A stretch of 64,000 bases of DNA, taken from NCBI GenBank assembly GCA_902805475.1, contig CADCSX010000011.1, positions 186,001 to 250,000 on the forward strand, read 5' to 3'. Below, one piece after another: positions 34,857 to 45,446 of this stretch. The stretch comes from Entonaema liquescens. Taxonomy: Eukaryota; Ascomycota; Sordariomycetes; Xylariales; Xylariaceae. Both the position numbers and the translations under genes were made by a program. The notes below the pieces were generated by a model, which worked only from the letters and a program-made list of their open reading frames with translations, ran no database searches and was not told where the DNA came from. Numbering within the stretch: position 1 is the first letter of the stretch; each line of letters begins with the position of its first letter.

Positions 34857-35706
34857 TGTGGTGGTGGTGGTGATGGTTGTTTGGGTTGAAGATGTTGTAT
34901 TTGTATGAAGCGAGTAAAAGAAACAAAGAGGCTGAAGATGAGGGGATTTAGTTAGGCGATAACGTCGAATTTGACGCAAATTGATAAGAAAGGGAGTGAA
35001 GAGGTTGAGAAATGCTTAAGACGGGATTGGATGGTGATAATGGTTAAGCTGAGGGACCTGGAGTGGTATCTATGTACGAGAACCCCCGTACTTGGTATAG
35101 TGGCTCTTTCGCGGGGAAATGTCCTGATGAACCGGTTTCTCTAGGCGTTCCGCGTAACAGTGTAGCAGTTTAGATACCTAGGTAAGTAAGATACCTAGGT
35201 ATATTAAATGGTAAAGCGCAACTGGTCAGTGGTCAGTGGTCAGGAGAGATAGAAGCAGGTCGATGTTGGAGGGTAGCAAGCGGCAGGTAGGAAAGACCAT
35301 TTACAAATTAATTGGTTACTTTACTCCCCCGCATTTGATTTCGGGGGGGGAAGCTTTAAAGGTTGTAAGTTCATTCCAGAGCGATTTCCCCAGCTTTTGA
35401 TGCTGCTTGCTTAACAAATGTGGGGATGATCTTCAGAAGCTGTAACACACTGTGCGATGATGTCACTTTAATTGTCGGTAAATTCATTGACCGTAGCCGA
35501 TAATGACCTTACCTAGGTAGGTACCTAAGTATTTTATGCCTTAGGCACTCAGATTACATAACACACGTTTCGATAAGGCAACAATCAAATCGCTAAGTTC
35601 CGGTTTAGCGGCAGAAGAAAACCACTCGCTTTTACAACCTCAACCTCAAAACATTTCCAATCTCGACGCCGTCTACTTACCCAGATCCTCCGAATACGCA
35701 TTCAAG
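34857..35706. other. Divergent intergenic region NIPSNAP / ATP18
   Basis: About 850 bp. It contains two clusters of the dispersed palindrome (about 35174-35205 and 35507-35529) and a GTCAGTG triplication near 35224-35240. It is the divergent promoter for two nuclear genes of mitochondrial proteins. Confidence 0.6.
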
Positions 35707-36085
35707 ATGTCTTGGTTCGGTGTTACCCCTCTCAAGAAGTTTCCGGCACCCGTCCGTACGTCAATTGACTTCCGCAACACCAGTTGGGACTGCTTAATTC
35801 GCAAGAGATACTAACATATCAATAGTCCGGCCCTATGCCCCCTTCTTCGCTGCTGGTATGATAAGCCATAATGACACTCGACAATACAATAAAAATATAC
35901 TAACGGGTACCTAGGCCTGATCATTGCCTGGGGTGTCAACTCGGCGCAAAATGCTATGTCGAAGTGTATGTATTTTATCATAACTTTTGTTGGACGGAGG
36001 AGCAAAAATGATTAACAAATATTTAATAGCCGATGAATGGAAGAACGACCCCCGCAACCCGAACGCGAAGGCTGGTGGACATTAG
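35707..36085 (+). CDS. ATP18: Mitochondrial F1Fo ATP synthase subunit i/j (Atp18)
   Basis: Four tiny exons (35707-35755, 35826-35855, 35915-35965, 36030-36085) give 61 aa, close to the 59 of yeast Atp18. Joined segments: MSWFGVTPLKKFPAP, then VLRPYAPFFAAG, then LIIAWGVNSAQNAMSK, then SDEWKNDPRNPNAKAGGH. The central hydrophobic helix is the single membrane span of this Fo subunit, which supports ATP synthase dimers in the inner membrane. All phases (1, 1, 1) close, and each intron starts with GTACGT or GTATG. It is split into exons of 30-56 nt, so simple open-frame searches miss it. Confidence 0.9.
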
Positions 36086-37057
36086 AATGGGAACAACGGA
36101 CATGGAAAACACGGCCGACTATCCCGAACGAGAAGCATCTTAGAAGGTCGAATCATTCCGCTAGCCAATCCAGGCAGGACTGTACCATAGATTATAAGCT
36201 CGCGTTGAATCGAGGGCCGTCTCCAACAATCGATACCCACATGTGCTGTGGACGAATAGTTCTAAACTGGGGGATCTGCCTTACAAGTTAGGCCTATTAC
36301 ATATTCCAGTGCGCCTCAATAGCCACCATCTTGACAGCCGATTCGATTTTCTGGGTCGAATACCATGCCAGTTTCATATTCGGAGTCGCAAATCTATAAT
36401 CATGCTCTAAAGAGATCTCATCAAATGTGAATTTCATCCGACCCCTTGAACTAGCAGTTTCCCTATTAGACACAATAAGATATCAAGCCGTAGGAGAATA
36501 GACTTGGGAGTCCAAGCCCTCAAATGACCATCTATGTCTGCTATATTACCCCTTACTTTAGTAAAAAGGAGATTAGAAAGGTTTTGTTCTCAAGAATACA
36601 GCTTTATGACGGTCTCAAACCCCAGTGGGGAGAGACAGTTCTATATACCTATGCTTAACTATAAACAACACTTAAGAAAAAGGAATACAATATTTAATAA
36701 TTTCATCTAGTTAAGGTAGATACTAAACCTTCCTATAATGAACTGATCGCTCAATAAAAATTGGAATTATAATCTAATAATATTAAAGTGGTAGCATGAC
36801 AAATGTATCCAGCCGTATTTGGCCCAATTCTAGACCTTAGACCCCGTACTATTAAAAATTCCCGATCTCACATGTTTACAGGTTACTCATTCGCCGATTC
36901 ACATCACCTTCGTACCTATCTTTAATTTATTAATTTACATACATAAGTAACTCTACCACATTTCTATGAAACTTCTTCTCATCCCTCCACCCCACGCATA
37001 ATCCCAATCTCCTTCCTGCTCCGGCCTTCCCTCCTCCAAACCACTAGGCCTCTCACC
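36086..37057. other. Intergenic, AT-rich, no gene seen
   Basis: About 970 bp, markedly AT-rich between 36540 and 36960. It holds the ATP18 3' flank and the FSH hydrolase promoter. No repeat unit or RNA gene was recognised. Confidence 0.5.
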
Positions 37058-37858
37058 ATGTCACCACCACCCTCCATCCCCAAAGGCAAAACGGAGCTGA
37101 AAATCCTCATGCTCCACGGCTACACCCAATCCGGGCCGCTCTTCTCCTCCAAAACCAAAGCCCTCTCCAAGCTCCTCGTCAAAGCCCTCTCCCCGCCCCT
37201 ACAACCTGCACCCAACCCTCCTATTCCCCACCGCCCCGCACCGTCTTCGCCCCTCCGACATCCCCGGGTACACGCCCCGGAAGACGGAGCCCAAAAAGAA
37301 GAAGATGACGACTCTGATAACTGGGCCTGGTTCCGCAAGGACGAAGCCACGGGCTCGTATCGCGGCTTCGACGCCGGCATGCACGCCATCGCGGCCGCCA
37401 TCGCCGACGCCGACGGCATCGACGGGATATGCGGGTTCAGCCAGGGCGGCGCGGTAGCCGCGCTCGTCGCCGCAGCACTAGAGCAGCCGCACCGGGATCC
37501 GCCAGCCTCACCATCCCCTTCAGACTCCGACTGGAGCTGGGTGAGCGCCCTGCGCCGCGCGAACGCCGAGAAGCCGCTGCGTTTCTGCGTCGTGTACTCT
37601 GGTTTCTTCGCGCCGGTCGACTCGTTACAGTGGTTGTACGAGCCACCCATTGCGACGCCGACGCTGCATTTCCTGGGGAGTCTGGACACGGTTGTCGAGG
37701 AGAGCCGGAGCAAGGGGCTTGTGGAGCGGTGTAAGGACCCGACGGTTATTGTGCATCCGGGGGGTCACTATGTGCCTGTCGCCAAGGACTGGGCTATGGC
37801 TTTGGTGGGCTGGATGAGGCAGCGGTTTGACGATCCAGAGGCCGCACAATCACTATAG
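37058..37858 (+). CDS. FSH-family serine hydrolase (Fsh1-like)
   Basis: Single exon, 266 aa as read. The beta strand KILMLHGYTQSG, the nucleophile elbow GFSQGG (Ser near residue 128), the acid Asp in LGSLDTVV (near 209) and the His in HPGGHYVPV (near 236) form the alpha/beta-hydrolase triad of the FSH1/2/3 family. Yeast Fsh1 is a cytosolic hydrolase of uncertain natural substrate. The stretch from about 37196 to 37297 is out of register: another frame gives LLFPTAPHRLRPSDIPGY, the conserved family motif, while the literal frame gives Pro-rich nonsense. One extra base in the C run at 37196-37199 and one missing in the A run at 37293-37297 compensate each other. The open frame is therefore long but wrong in the middle. 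Confidence 0.85.
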   Translation: MSPPPSIPKGKTELKILMLHGYTQSGPLFSSKTKALSKLLVKALSPPLQPAPNPPIPHRPAPSSPLRHPRVHAPEDGAQKEEDDDSDNWAWFRKDEATGSYRGFDAGMHAIAAAIADADGIDGICGFSQGGAVAALVAAALEQPHRDPPASPSPSDSDWSWVSALRRANAEKPLRFCVVYSGFFAPVDSLQWLYEPPIATPTLHFLGSLDTVVEESRSKGLVERCKDPTVIVHPGGHYVPVAKDWAMALVGWMRQRFDDPEAAQSL

Positions 37859-38168
37859 ATAGGGGGAGGGTTACGCTGCTGACATATGCGAATTAAGAAT
37901 TAGGGGAGCATACGCGAGAATTAGGCCTAGAATTAGAACTAGATCGGGAGACACTACAAGGACCAGCTACACGCATAGTAGAATTAAGACATAGAAGGCA
38001 AAACCTGTTCTCCGCGGGCATTATATGCCTCCTAATCTAAATATTGTACATTCGCATGCTTTTGATGCAAACCTGTGTTGTGCTGTACGGCTCCTCTCGA
38101 AACCAATTCCCTCTCTGGATCCGAAAGATTTACTCCCCAAAACAGAGTCATCATAAAGCCATCGTCTA
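37859..38168. other. Short intergenic, convergent 3' ends
   Basis: About 310 bp between the stops of the FSH hydrolase and RPN5. Probably both 3' UTRs. Nothing else seen. Confidence 0.55.
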
Positions 38169-39816
38169 TCATGCCTTTTTTTTGCCCTTTTTCTCTTTAC
38201 CCTCCTTCGCGCCGGGTTGGATTCTCGCCATCATCTCTTCTTTGGTAATGAGATGGTCTACACGCTCTAGTAAGCCGAGTAAGCTCTTCATATTGTGGCT
38301 CCACTCGTTAAGAACGTCATCGACGTCTCTGGGCTTAGCAAAACTAACTATACGTGCGGGTCGATCGATACGGGCAAAGACAGTCTTAGAGCACACCAGC
38401 TCGCTGATATACTTCTCCGTCTCATCCTCAGTTAGGTCGAGTAGCTGAGTCAAGCGCTTCATGCCGATGCGAGTATAGTACTTCGCGATGACTCTGACGT
38501 TGTGCTCGATAACACGTTTGCGCAGGTCCTGCCATCGCTGATGGGCTTTCTCATCACCGGACTGGTTTGGACTTTCGTCAAAGATGTCCGTCCCACATAA
38601 ATGAGGGCCGTATTGCTTCGCAACCTCCGGCCATCGCATGAGCTCATGCACTGTGAATAATTTGAGGAGTGCTGCATCAACGGGGATTTGAGCGTTTCGG
38701 GTATCGCGGTAGATGCGCTGCAGAAGATCATGCTGTTCGTTGTCGTGTGGGGCAAGTATAACGAAGTAGATGATGCGTTGTAGGACCTAATGACCATCAG
38801 TAAAGTTCACCCTATTAAAATACGCCGGGGCAACGTACAGGTTGTAGTTTTGCTGGGTCCTCCTCGACAGCTTCGGTATCCAGCACTTGTCTGTAATGTT
38901 TGCAGGCATCGAGGTACTTGTCATCATGCTTCGCCAGAGTAATCTGCTGTCCATAATAGGCCAGTTTCAAGTCGGTGGTGTCGTCCTCTTGTTCCGGGGG
39001 AACCTCCTCTCCACGCTTTAACTTCTCTTCGCGCGCCTTCTTCTCTTTCTCTAGCTGTTCCGCCGTCTTCTTGGGCTTTCGAGATAGATATCTGGTGCTA
39101 ATCTTGCGGCTGAGAATACCGGCCTGGGTCCAGTCGCCGTTCTCAATACATAATGCGACCTGGGCCAGTATGAATTCTGTCTTTTCCCGCCTGTCCATCG
39201 AACCAAAAGTTTCGACCTGCAATTCGCAGAGGATGTCCATGGCGGACTTGAGGTCCCCCTGCTCTTTCTTGATGTCCGACAGAATCCTAGTCACGCGGGC
39301 TCGCTCAACTTCTACGAAAATCTTGCCTTCGGTTACGGTACGTAGGGTCTCAATTACCGATAGCTTGGTCTCCAGGTTCGGGGTAGCGTCGAGGAAGTCC
39401 ATAACGGTCTGAACCATCTTGGTGATAGCTTGTTTAAGCTGGCCATGCTTCTTGGAGAGGACCAAGACCTGGTCGTTAAGTAAACTCCAGTTTCCGGCAT
39501 TTTTACAAATTGTACATATCGCAATTAGGGTCCGGGACGTAGATGCAAGATCGGAAGCCTATAGAATAATAACATTTAGTACCGTTGAACGATTAGAGAG
39601 GATTAAGTGCACAACTCACCTGTCGGGTTTGCTTCTCGAAGATGGTGAGTTTCTCGATAGCTGCTTGGATATCATTCTAAAATAACATGTTAGCAACGAA
39701 TGATCCAGAATTATTATTGGAGGTATATGCACCTTTGCAAGCTTCTCTGCTTCACTGATTTGTACGTCAGCTTCCTTGCTGAAGTCCTTCTCGGGCTTCA
39801 GAGCTGCGTCCGCCAT
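38169..39816 (-). CDS. RPN5: 26S proteasome regulatory particle subunit Rpn5
   Basis: Four exons (39816-39733, 39676-39620, 39558-38839, 38786-38169) give 492 aa, with every junction in phase 0. The N-terminus is MADAALKPEKDFSKEAD, followed by helical repeats (NDIQAAIEKLTIFEKQTRQ; LLNDQVLVLSKKHGQLKQAI; RDTRNAQIPVDAALL). The C-terminal PCI domain runs from HNVRVIAKYYTRIGMKRLTQ through LDLTEDETEKYISELV to IVSFAKP. A Lys-rich tail ends the protein. Rpn5 is a lid subunit that scaffolds Rpn11 and Rpn9 in the proteasome. Length matches the family. No frame breaks, in contrast to several neighbours. Confidence 0.95.
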
Positions 39817-40402
39817 AATTCCTGGACTTTTTTTTCTTTTTTTGCTACAGTATAATCTGATTCGAGAGAGGTGTAACAAGTCCGAGGTAATGTGTGAGGG
39901 CGGAGTTTTGCTAGGTTGTATGAAATAAGTAAGTTCGCGGTCCGTGGTAGAATATTAGAGCAATGATGATGGAGGGAAGCTTAAGGCGGCTGCGAGGCGA
40001 CGAAAGCTCGCGCTGCCTTGCACCTTGAATTGAATTGGTCCAAGCGTCCGAGCTTGGTCAGCCCGATAAGAGAGAAGTCACATGTAGATACAAACCGCTA
40101 GCTTCAAAAGCTTAATCAATCTATCAAAGTTCAGCCAATCAACATCAACTACGTACTACCAATCTCGCCGCGATATTATCATATTCGTTTAACCGACATT
40201 CATATCTCACTATGTATTCGATATCGGAAGGAACAATACCCCACGATCACAATTACAGTATTTCGATTTCTTTACTATCGATCATAGCCATCCCATAGAT
40301 TAATCGAGAAAAAGTAGCTCATGACATTCTTACCTCCTATAACCGAACTTGTTTATGGCCCCATTGATTTACATTGAAGATACCCGGACAAATTCGTCCG
40401 CT
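39817..40402. other. Intergenic, RPN5 promoter
   Basis: About 590 bp between the RPN5 start and the cyclase stop. No gene or repeat recognised. Confidence 0.5.
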
Positions 40403-41796
40403 TCATACGATAGCTACGGCGTTTGCAGTACTTGATATACCTCCTATAAATTCATATGAGTTAGCATCCATCTCTACCTTCATCCGGTCCTTCGGATATA
40501 CACACCTTTCACATGGTTCGGAGCACTTGACAGGAAGAATGTCCACCGTTTCCTCTCAGCTAGCTTCTCCGCGAGTTTCTCAAGATCCCAAAGCTCGCCG
40601 ATAGGAACTCCCCAAAGTGCCAGCAACTTCTCGTGGAGGTAGTAGTCTATCATAAAGCGAGGTTACATCAGTAACTTTTACCCTCTCCGCCTATATAGAG
40701 CGGTAATATTAACGTACCTTTCTCAGATGGCCATGCTTCAAAGGCGGGATGATCCGAAGCTACCGCCGAGATGTAGGAATCATGCAACAGGTTGAGAATC
40801 TCCTCGCTCTGTTCTACGCCTATATAGCGCTGTCCATCGTGAGGTCCAAAGTTATTCTTCCCCAGGTGTCGAGGTGCCCTCTCCTCATATGTAAGTGACT
40901 TTGCATTTTTCAGAAACCCGGATCTAACCACGAAGATGTCTCCAATCTGGATATCACCCCCTTGTGCGGCTGGTCTCAGATCGATCCCCTGAGACCGCGC
41001 TACGTTAATAAGATCGCTATGAGTGATTTTGAAGTTGTCGTAGTACACCGGCTTTATATCGTTAGCCTCGGCATACCGGCCATAGTCCAGAAGTAGACCT
41101 CTGCCTGTGATGCCATGCTTCGCCCACGCTTGCATGCCGCATTTGGTCGACTTTTCTTCGCCTTGGACGTCCTTGGCGGTTGTCTGGACAAAAGATTTTA
41201 GATTAAGGAACATGTATGAAGATAGTAGTGAATATACTTACCCCATTGTAAAAATATCCCGTTGGGATATGACAAAACTATGCTAAGTTAATCATAATAC
41301 TAACTAATCTCTTCTAACGTTAGGGTGTTTGGTCGAACTCACATGACGAAATCCATCCCATTGAGAAGTACTTTGAGGGTTCATGTCATAGAGATCGTCA
41401 AAGCCCAGTCCTCCCAAGGCGTGAATCGAATGCTTAAAAGTCTGTCGCTCGTAGCAGGGGGGCGCGACTTCGTCGAATGGGAGACTGTTTACGAATTAGT
41501 AAACAAGTATCTATACTCTGGGCTAACTAATGCCTATGTTACAGTCAATGGACGTCGTTACTGACCTAAGAGGAATGACCTCTCCGGAAGAGATGGTCTC
41601 CAATGCTTTCTTTACCCTTTCTGGCGTCTGTAAGTTTAATCTACCTAACTTGAGAAGACGTCAGCAGCTATTTCCCAAATACTCGGTCTATTTGATATAG
41701 CAACCAACGAACCTCATCATCGCTTCCCCATATCCATGCCGAGTCTTCAGGCTCGCCAGGCTTTGGTCGCAAGTCTTTTCTTAACGGAAGCTCCAT
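40403..41796 (-). CDS. Cyclase-family metal-dependent hydrolase (kynurenine-formamidase-like fold)
   Basis: Seven exons (41796-41713, 41648-41566, 41484-41343, 41277-41242, 41183-40718, 40646-40506, 40443-40403) give 330 aa with all phases closing. Key pieces are LGRLNLQTPERVKKALETI, SLPFDEVAPPCYERQTFKHS, NPQSTSQWDGFRH, FCHIPTGYFYNG, WAKHGITGRGLLLDYGRYA, GDIFVVRSGFL, HPAFEAWPSEKDYYLHEKLL and the last exon GGISSTANAVAIV. This is the PF04199 cyclase pattern common in fungi. Members are often annotated as hydroquinone- or polyketide-pathway enzymes but usually lack a proven substrate. The HGITGRG-type loop carries the expected metal-ligand region. Exons are tiny (36-142 nt except one), so the gene is easily missed or fragmented. 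Confidence 0.88.
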
Positions 41797-43878
41797 GTTA
41801 ACTAGTAACGAAGTGGTGTCCAGTAAGAGTAGCAATACTAAAATCACAAATTGTGGGAGGAGTAGTCATCAGTAACAAGATAGGTATAAGGTTAACCAGA
41901 GGCAGATTGGTTTACTATATTTTATATCATTAAACGGCGGGGAAACAGTCTACTGCGTACACCCGCGGTAACGGGAAACCACCATTACACTACGTTATCA
42001 CATCCACCTATCATCCTTGGCTATCGAAGGTTTCCCCTCATGCAATAACCACAAATCGTAGAAGTAGGTTTCGATTCGGTGAACCGGTGACGTTTTTGAT
42101 TTCTAATCCGGTGCCGGTAGTGGAGATTGCAGCCATGGTGTCTTTACCAGTCCTAGGTACCTCCTCCAATAGATTTGGAGTAACAATGTCCACATTCGGC
42201 TATAGGATTCGTGCCACCACACCGAGTAAGGGACTCTTAAATATCTCGACTAATGTTTCCTATTTTTTATATCTGAATTAGCCTATGTAAAACCTTTACT
42301 TATGATACACATAACTGAATTTACTTGGGACTACTCTACGTGTTTACTATGCCACAGTGTTGTCTCAGCCTATAAAAGATGGAAAGTGGTATCTTTACTT
42401 AATTTGATGTTATATCTAGAGTAGGTAGTTCTATAGTTTAAAGCCAAGACTTCTTAAGCAGTTGTATGTATAGGGTTTTCTCTACTCCTAGGTAGGTATG
42501 TATTAGGTACCCATGGATGAATTGTCCTTCCTAGCGGCTATAATATCCTGTCAGATAATTATATGTGCTAGCCCATATGGCTTCCCTGCAAGTGAGAAGT
42601 CCTATTGTTATTCTGATATGTGAAGAGGAGTGTGGTCTTTTGTCCTTTAACGCAGGCTACTGATGCCTAGGTAACTGTCGATAATGCAGCACGTACCTAT
42701 ATCTACCAATAATATCATTAAATAGAATAAGAAGACCCTTAGGTAGTTTAATATCTCGCAGATATTTTAATCTCCGGTTTGCGCCTTCGCTTTAATATTG
42801 ACCTTGTTATCGTCGACTTACGCATAAGTTTCCGGAATGCAGTGAGAAAGTCGGTGTGGTTCCTTATCGCGTTATAGCCTCATTTCTCAGAGATATATAA
42901 ACCAGCCATTAATCAACTATGACTATTGCCTGTATATTCCCGTCGAGCATCATTTTACTATTATCACAATTAGGATTCCCTCCCCTGGGAGTAATCCTTG
43001 GCTATCATTCAGTCGGCCCCCGACATCTCTCAGATCCCGTCTATCCTACATAGGCTTACCTAATAGTTTAGAAGCTTGACTTTGAGATCTTAAAATTAGT
43101 AGTGCTAGTGGAGATTTACCGTGACATTATCGCATACTAGTTGATGACTTAAATGTATAGCTGCCTACCAGACTCAAAGTTGCTGGGTCTCCACGACCAG
43201 GCACGTTGGATAACTCTACTTATAGGTAATTCAAGTTCAAGAAAAGTCAATATTTTAGCAATTTTATTCCCAGTGAAAGTTGATTTCCGTTTGCCCGGGT
43301 GAATCACGAAAAGCACAGCGTCCTAGGGTTCTAGGTAAGACACCGGAGCAAAGGATGTGCTCAGATATTTGCCCACGGACTTCCGTAGCTTACCTAGGTA
43401 AATTGGAGTTCCTTCTCGTTAATTATGCTGTATCGGTACGTTTCATCTGCCTTATAATAATTAGTTTATGATTGAGTGCTTCTCATGAATGAAGATTCTA
43501 GGCTATGCAAAATTACTCTTACTAAGTTGCGTCGTTCTAGAATAGCCTGTAGTTACAAGAACACTTAGAACTTCTAATCTCTTGGAGGACAAAGATGCGA
43601 GTCGGAGTACAGTTATTTTTAGAAATTACTTGGCTAAAGGTTTATTTAATAGTCACTGTTAGTGCTGTCAAATATGACAATCATATGGCTGGCTCAAAGC
43701 AACGCTTAAACCTTCGCTCTTCAAAATAAATCTAGTACCTACGGCCCACATTCGGTAGGCAAGAACTAAAATAAGTAACTATCGTGGACGCTAACAAACA
43801 AGATTAGGGCCTGCCCATCAAATTTGCTTAATATCTTCTATTAGCACGATTATATTTTCATCAACTTGTCTCAAGCAG
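41797..43878. other. Gene-poor AT-rich stretch
   Basis: About 2.1 kb with no supported gene. It contains several copies of the TAGGTACC-type palindrome (near 42155, 42488-42510 and 43391). Confidence 0.5.
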
Positions 43879-43996
43879 TCCGAATTGGTGTAGTGGCTAA
43901 CATTTGGTGCTCTCATGGTATTATAACTAGGTACCTAGGTAATAACTTTAACTTGACAGATCCGCCAAGCCCGGGGTTCGATTCCCCGATTCGGAG
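43879..43996 (+). tRNA. tRNA-Glu(CTC) with 46-bp intron
   Basis: The acceptor stem pairs TCCGAAT (43879-43885) with ATTCGGA (43989-43995), followed by discriminator G. The D arm is GTGT-AGTGGCTA-ACAT and its stretch resembles the A box. The anticodon stem TGGTG pairs with CGCCA (one T-G pair), and the loop CTCTCA gives anticodon CTC at 43912-43914. The T arm CGGGG-TTCGATT-CCCCG matches the B box. A 46-bp intron (43916-43961) interrupts the canonical site one base after the anticodon. A pol III terminator (TTTTCTTTTT) follows at 43997-44006. Isotype Glu follows from the anticodon and the match to typical fungal tRNA-Glu. Confidence 0.93.
43927..43938. repeat. CTAGGTACCTAG palindrome inside the tRNA intron
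   Basis: A perfect 12-bp palindrome, identical to the core of the short dispersed repeat seen at many places in the window. It lies wholly inside the tRNA-Glu intron. Confidence 0.8.
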
Positions 43997-44006
43997 TTTT
44001 CTTTTT
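43997..44006 (+). terminator. Pol III terminator of tRNA-Glu
   Basis: TTTTCTTTTT immediately after the discriminator base: two T runs, as expected for RNA polymerase III termination. Confidence 0.8.
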
Positions 44007-45446
44007 CATAGTCTAGTTTAGGTCCTTTTATCTTTATCCTAAGCTAAATTTTAGGATAGTTATATGGCCATCCGTGTATTCGGCAGGCGTAGGTTGTCTG
44101 AGAATGTTGGCAGGTGCACGGTGTTGAGTACGGTACGTCCAGTGATAAGGGAGCTTCATATCGACCGTGGCAACCTTAGGTACCTCCCTACTTCATCACT
44201 TATAAATGTGCCCGTTATTCTAGCGATTCTCAGTTGAACCTTTTCTTCTCCTCTTCATCATTTTTCTTTTTACTGAAATGATAATTGAAATGAGGATGAT
44301 AAAGCCTCGATGTTGAAACATGTTCGATTATTTGCAAATCAAGTTCTTTATGTCGAGTTTAATAGGCGTATATGGCCGGGCAACCTAACCATAAGAGACT
44401 CTATACAAGCATTTATAGTCGAGCGGGCGTACCTTGAATCAACTCTTAATGATACCTACTGGAAATTAGCTCTCTAACTTCTATTCAACCTACTTGTGGC
44501 GGACTGGGTATTTCCCCCTCGCACAGGAAAGATTATATAACTAGTATTTGCTAGAGAAACTCTTCTTTACAGTATGACGAGAACCACGAAGTACTATTTT
44601 ACTATGCAATTAAAAAAAGTCTGTTCCTTAAACGTTGGTTTTCTTAAGTTACCTAACAATTCGAATGCTGAAAAAAGGATTGAGGAATCCTGCTCATCTT
44701 CCCGACTTAGGTATATAATTTAGTAAACCAAGTACTTGATTCCCTGTGCTGTACGTTGTACGGGAATGAACGATTAATAAACTAATAAACTAAATGTCAT
44801 CGAAGCATAGGTAGATCTGAGGGTTATCATACCATGTCCCGATATTTAGCTGTGCACTGGAATCCCGCATCCGATAGAAAACAAGCAGTGACCGGGCGGT
44901 CTTTCGGTCTTGTGAATCCCCTCATAGTGACTTCCTCCAAAGCCCAGATCAAATGTTGAGTCAATTTATTTAGTCACTTCCCTAAATTGTGCTACATTGT
45001 GCTACGGAGCTAATAGCTTCATAAGAGTTTCCTATTACTGGGCCGCAACAACCTATGCGTTGGTTAACAGCTCGGATAAGGCAGAACAAAGTTCAAGGCC
45101 GTGAATCAGAGTTCCTTCCTAACATGCAAGCCGTAACGAAACAATTCTGTTGTTTTCCCTTAATTCTAACAGAGTGATCTTTATTTATTTTTATCCCTCC
45201 CCACTCTCTTTTCCTCAGCTTTTCCCCCTAGGTAGCCTCAATATCCTTTTCTAGTATCAAATATCAAATATCAAATATCAAATATCAAATATCAAACATC
45301 AAATATTAGATATACGATATACGACCACATATCTTGGTCCCCTGAACACCCTTCAAATTATCCAACTAGCAACTCTCCCGAACAAAGATATTGAACATAC
45401 CTAACCAGTCCATATTTCAACTGCATACCTCCTATCAACAACCAAG
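44007..45446. other. Gene-poor stretch upstream of the low-complexity gene
   Basis: About 1.4 kb with no supported gene. It has an AGGTACC copy near 44178 and the 7-bp TATCAAA repeat listed separately. Confidence 0.5.
45255..45303 (+). repeat. (TATCAAA)n 7-bp tandem repeat
   Basis: Six perfect consecutive TATCAAA copies (45255-45296) plus a degenerate CATCAAA copy. It lies about 145 bp upstream of the ATG of the next gene, so probably in its promoter or leader. Confidence 0.9.

Noticed and set aside
37120..37713. 197-codon minus frame opposite the FSH hydrolase
   Set aside because: It is antisense to the catalytic motifs of the hydrolase, with Ser/Arg/Gly-rich shadow composition.
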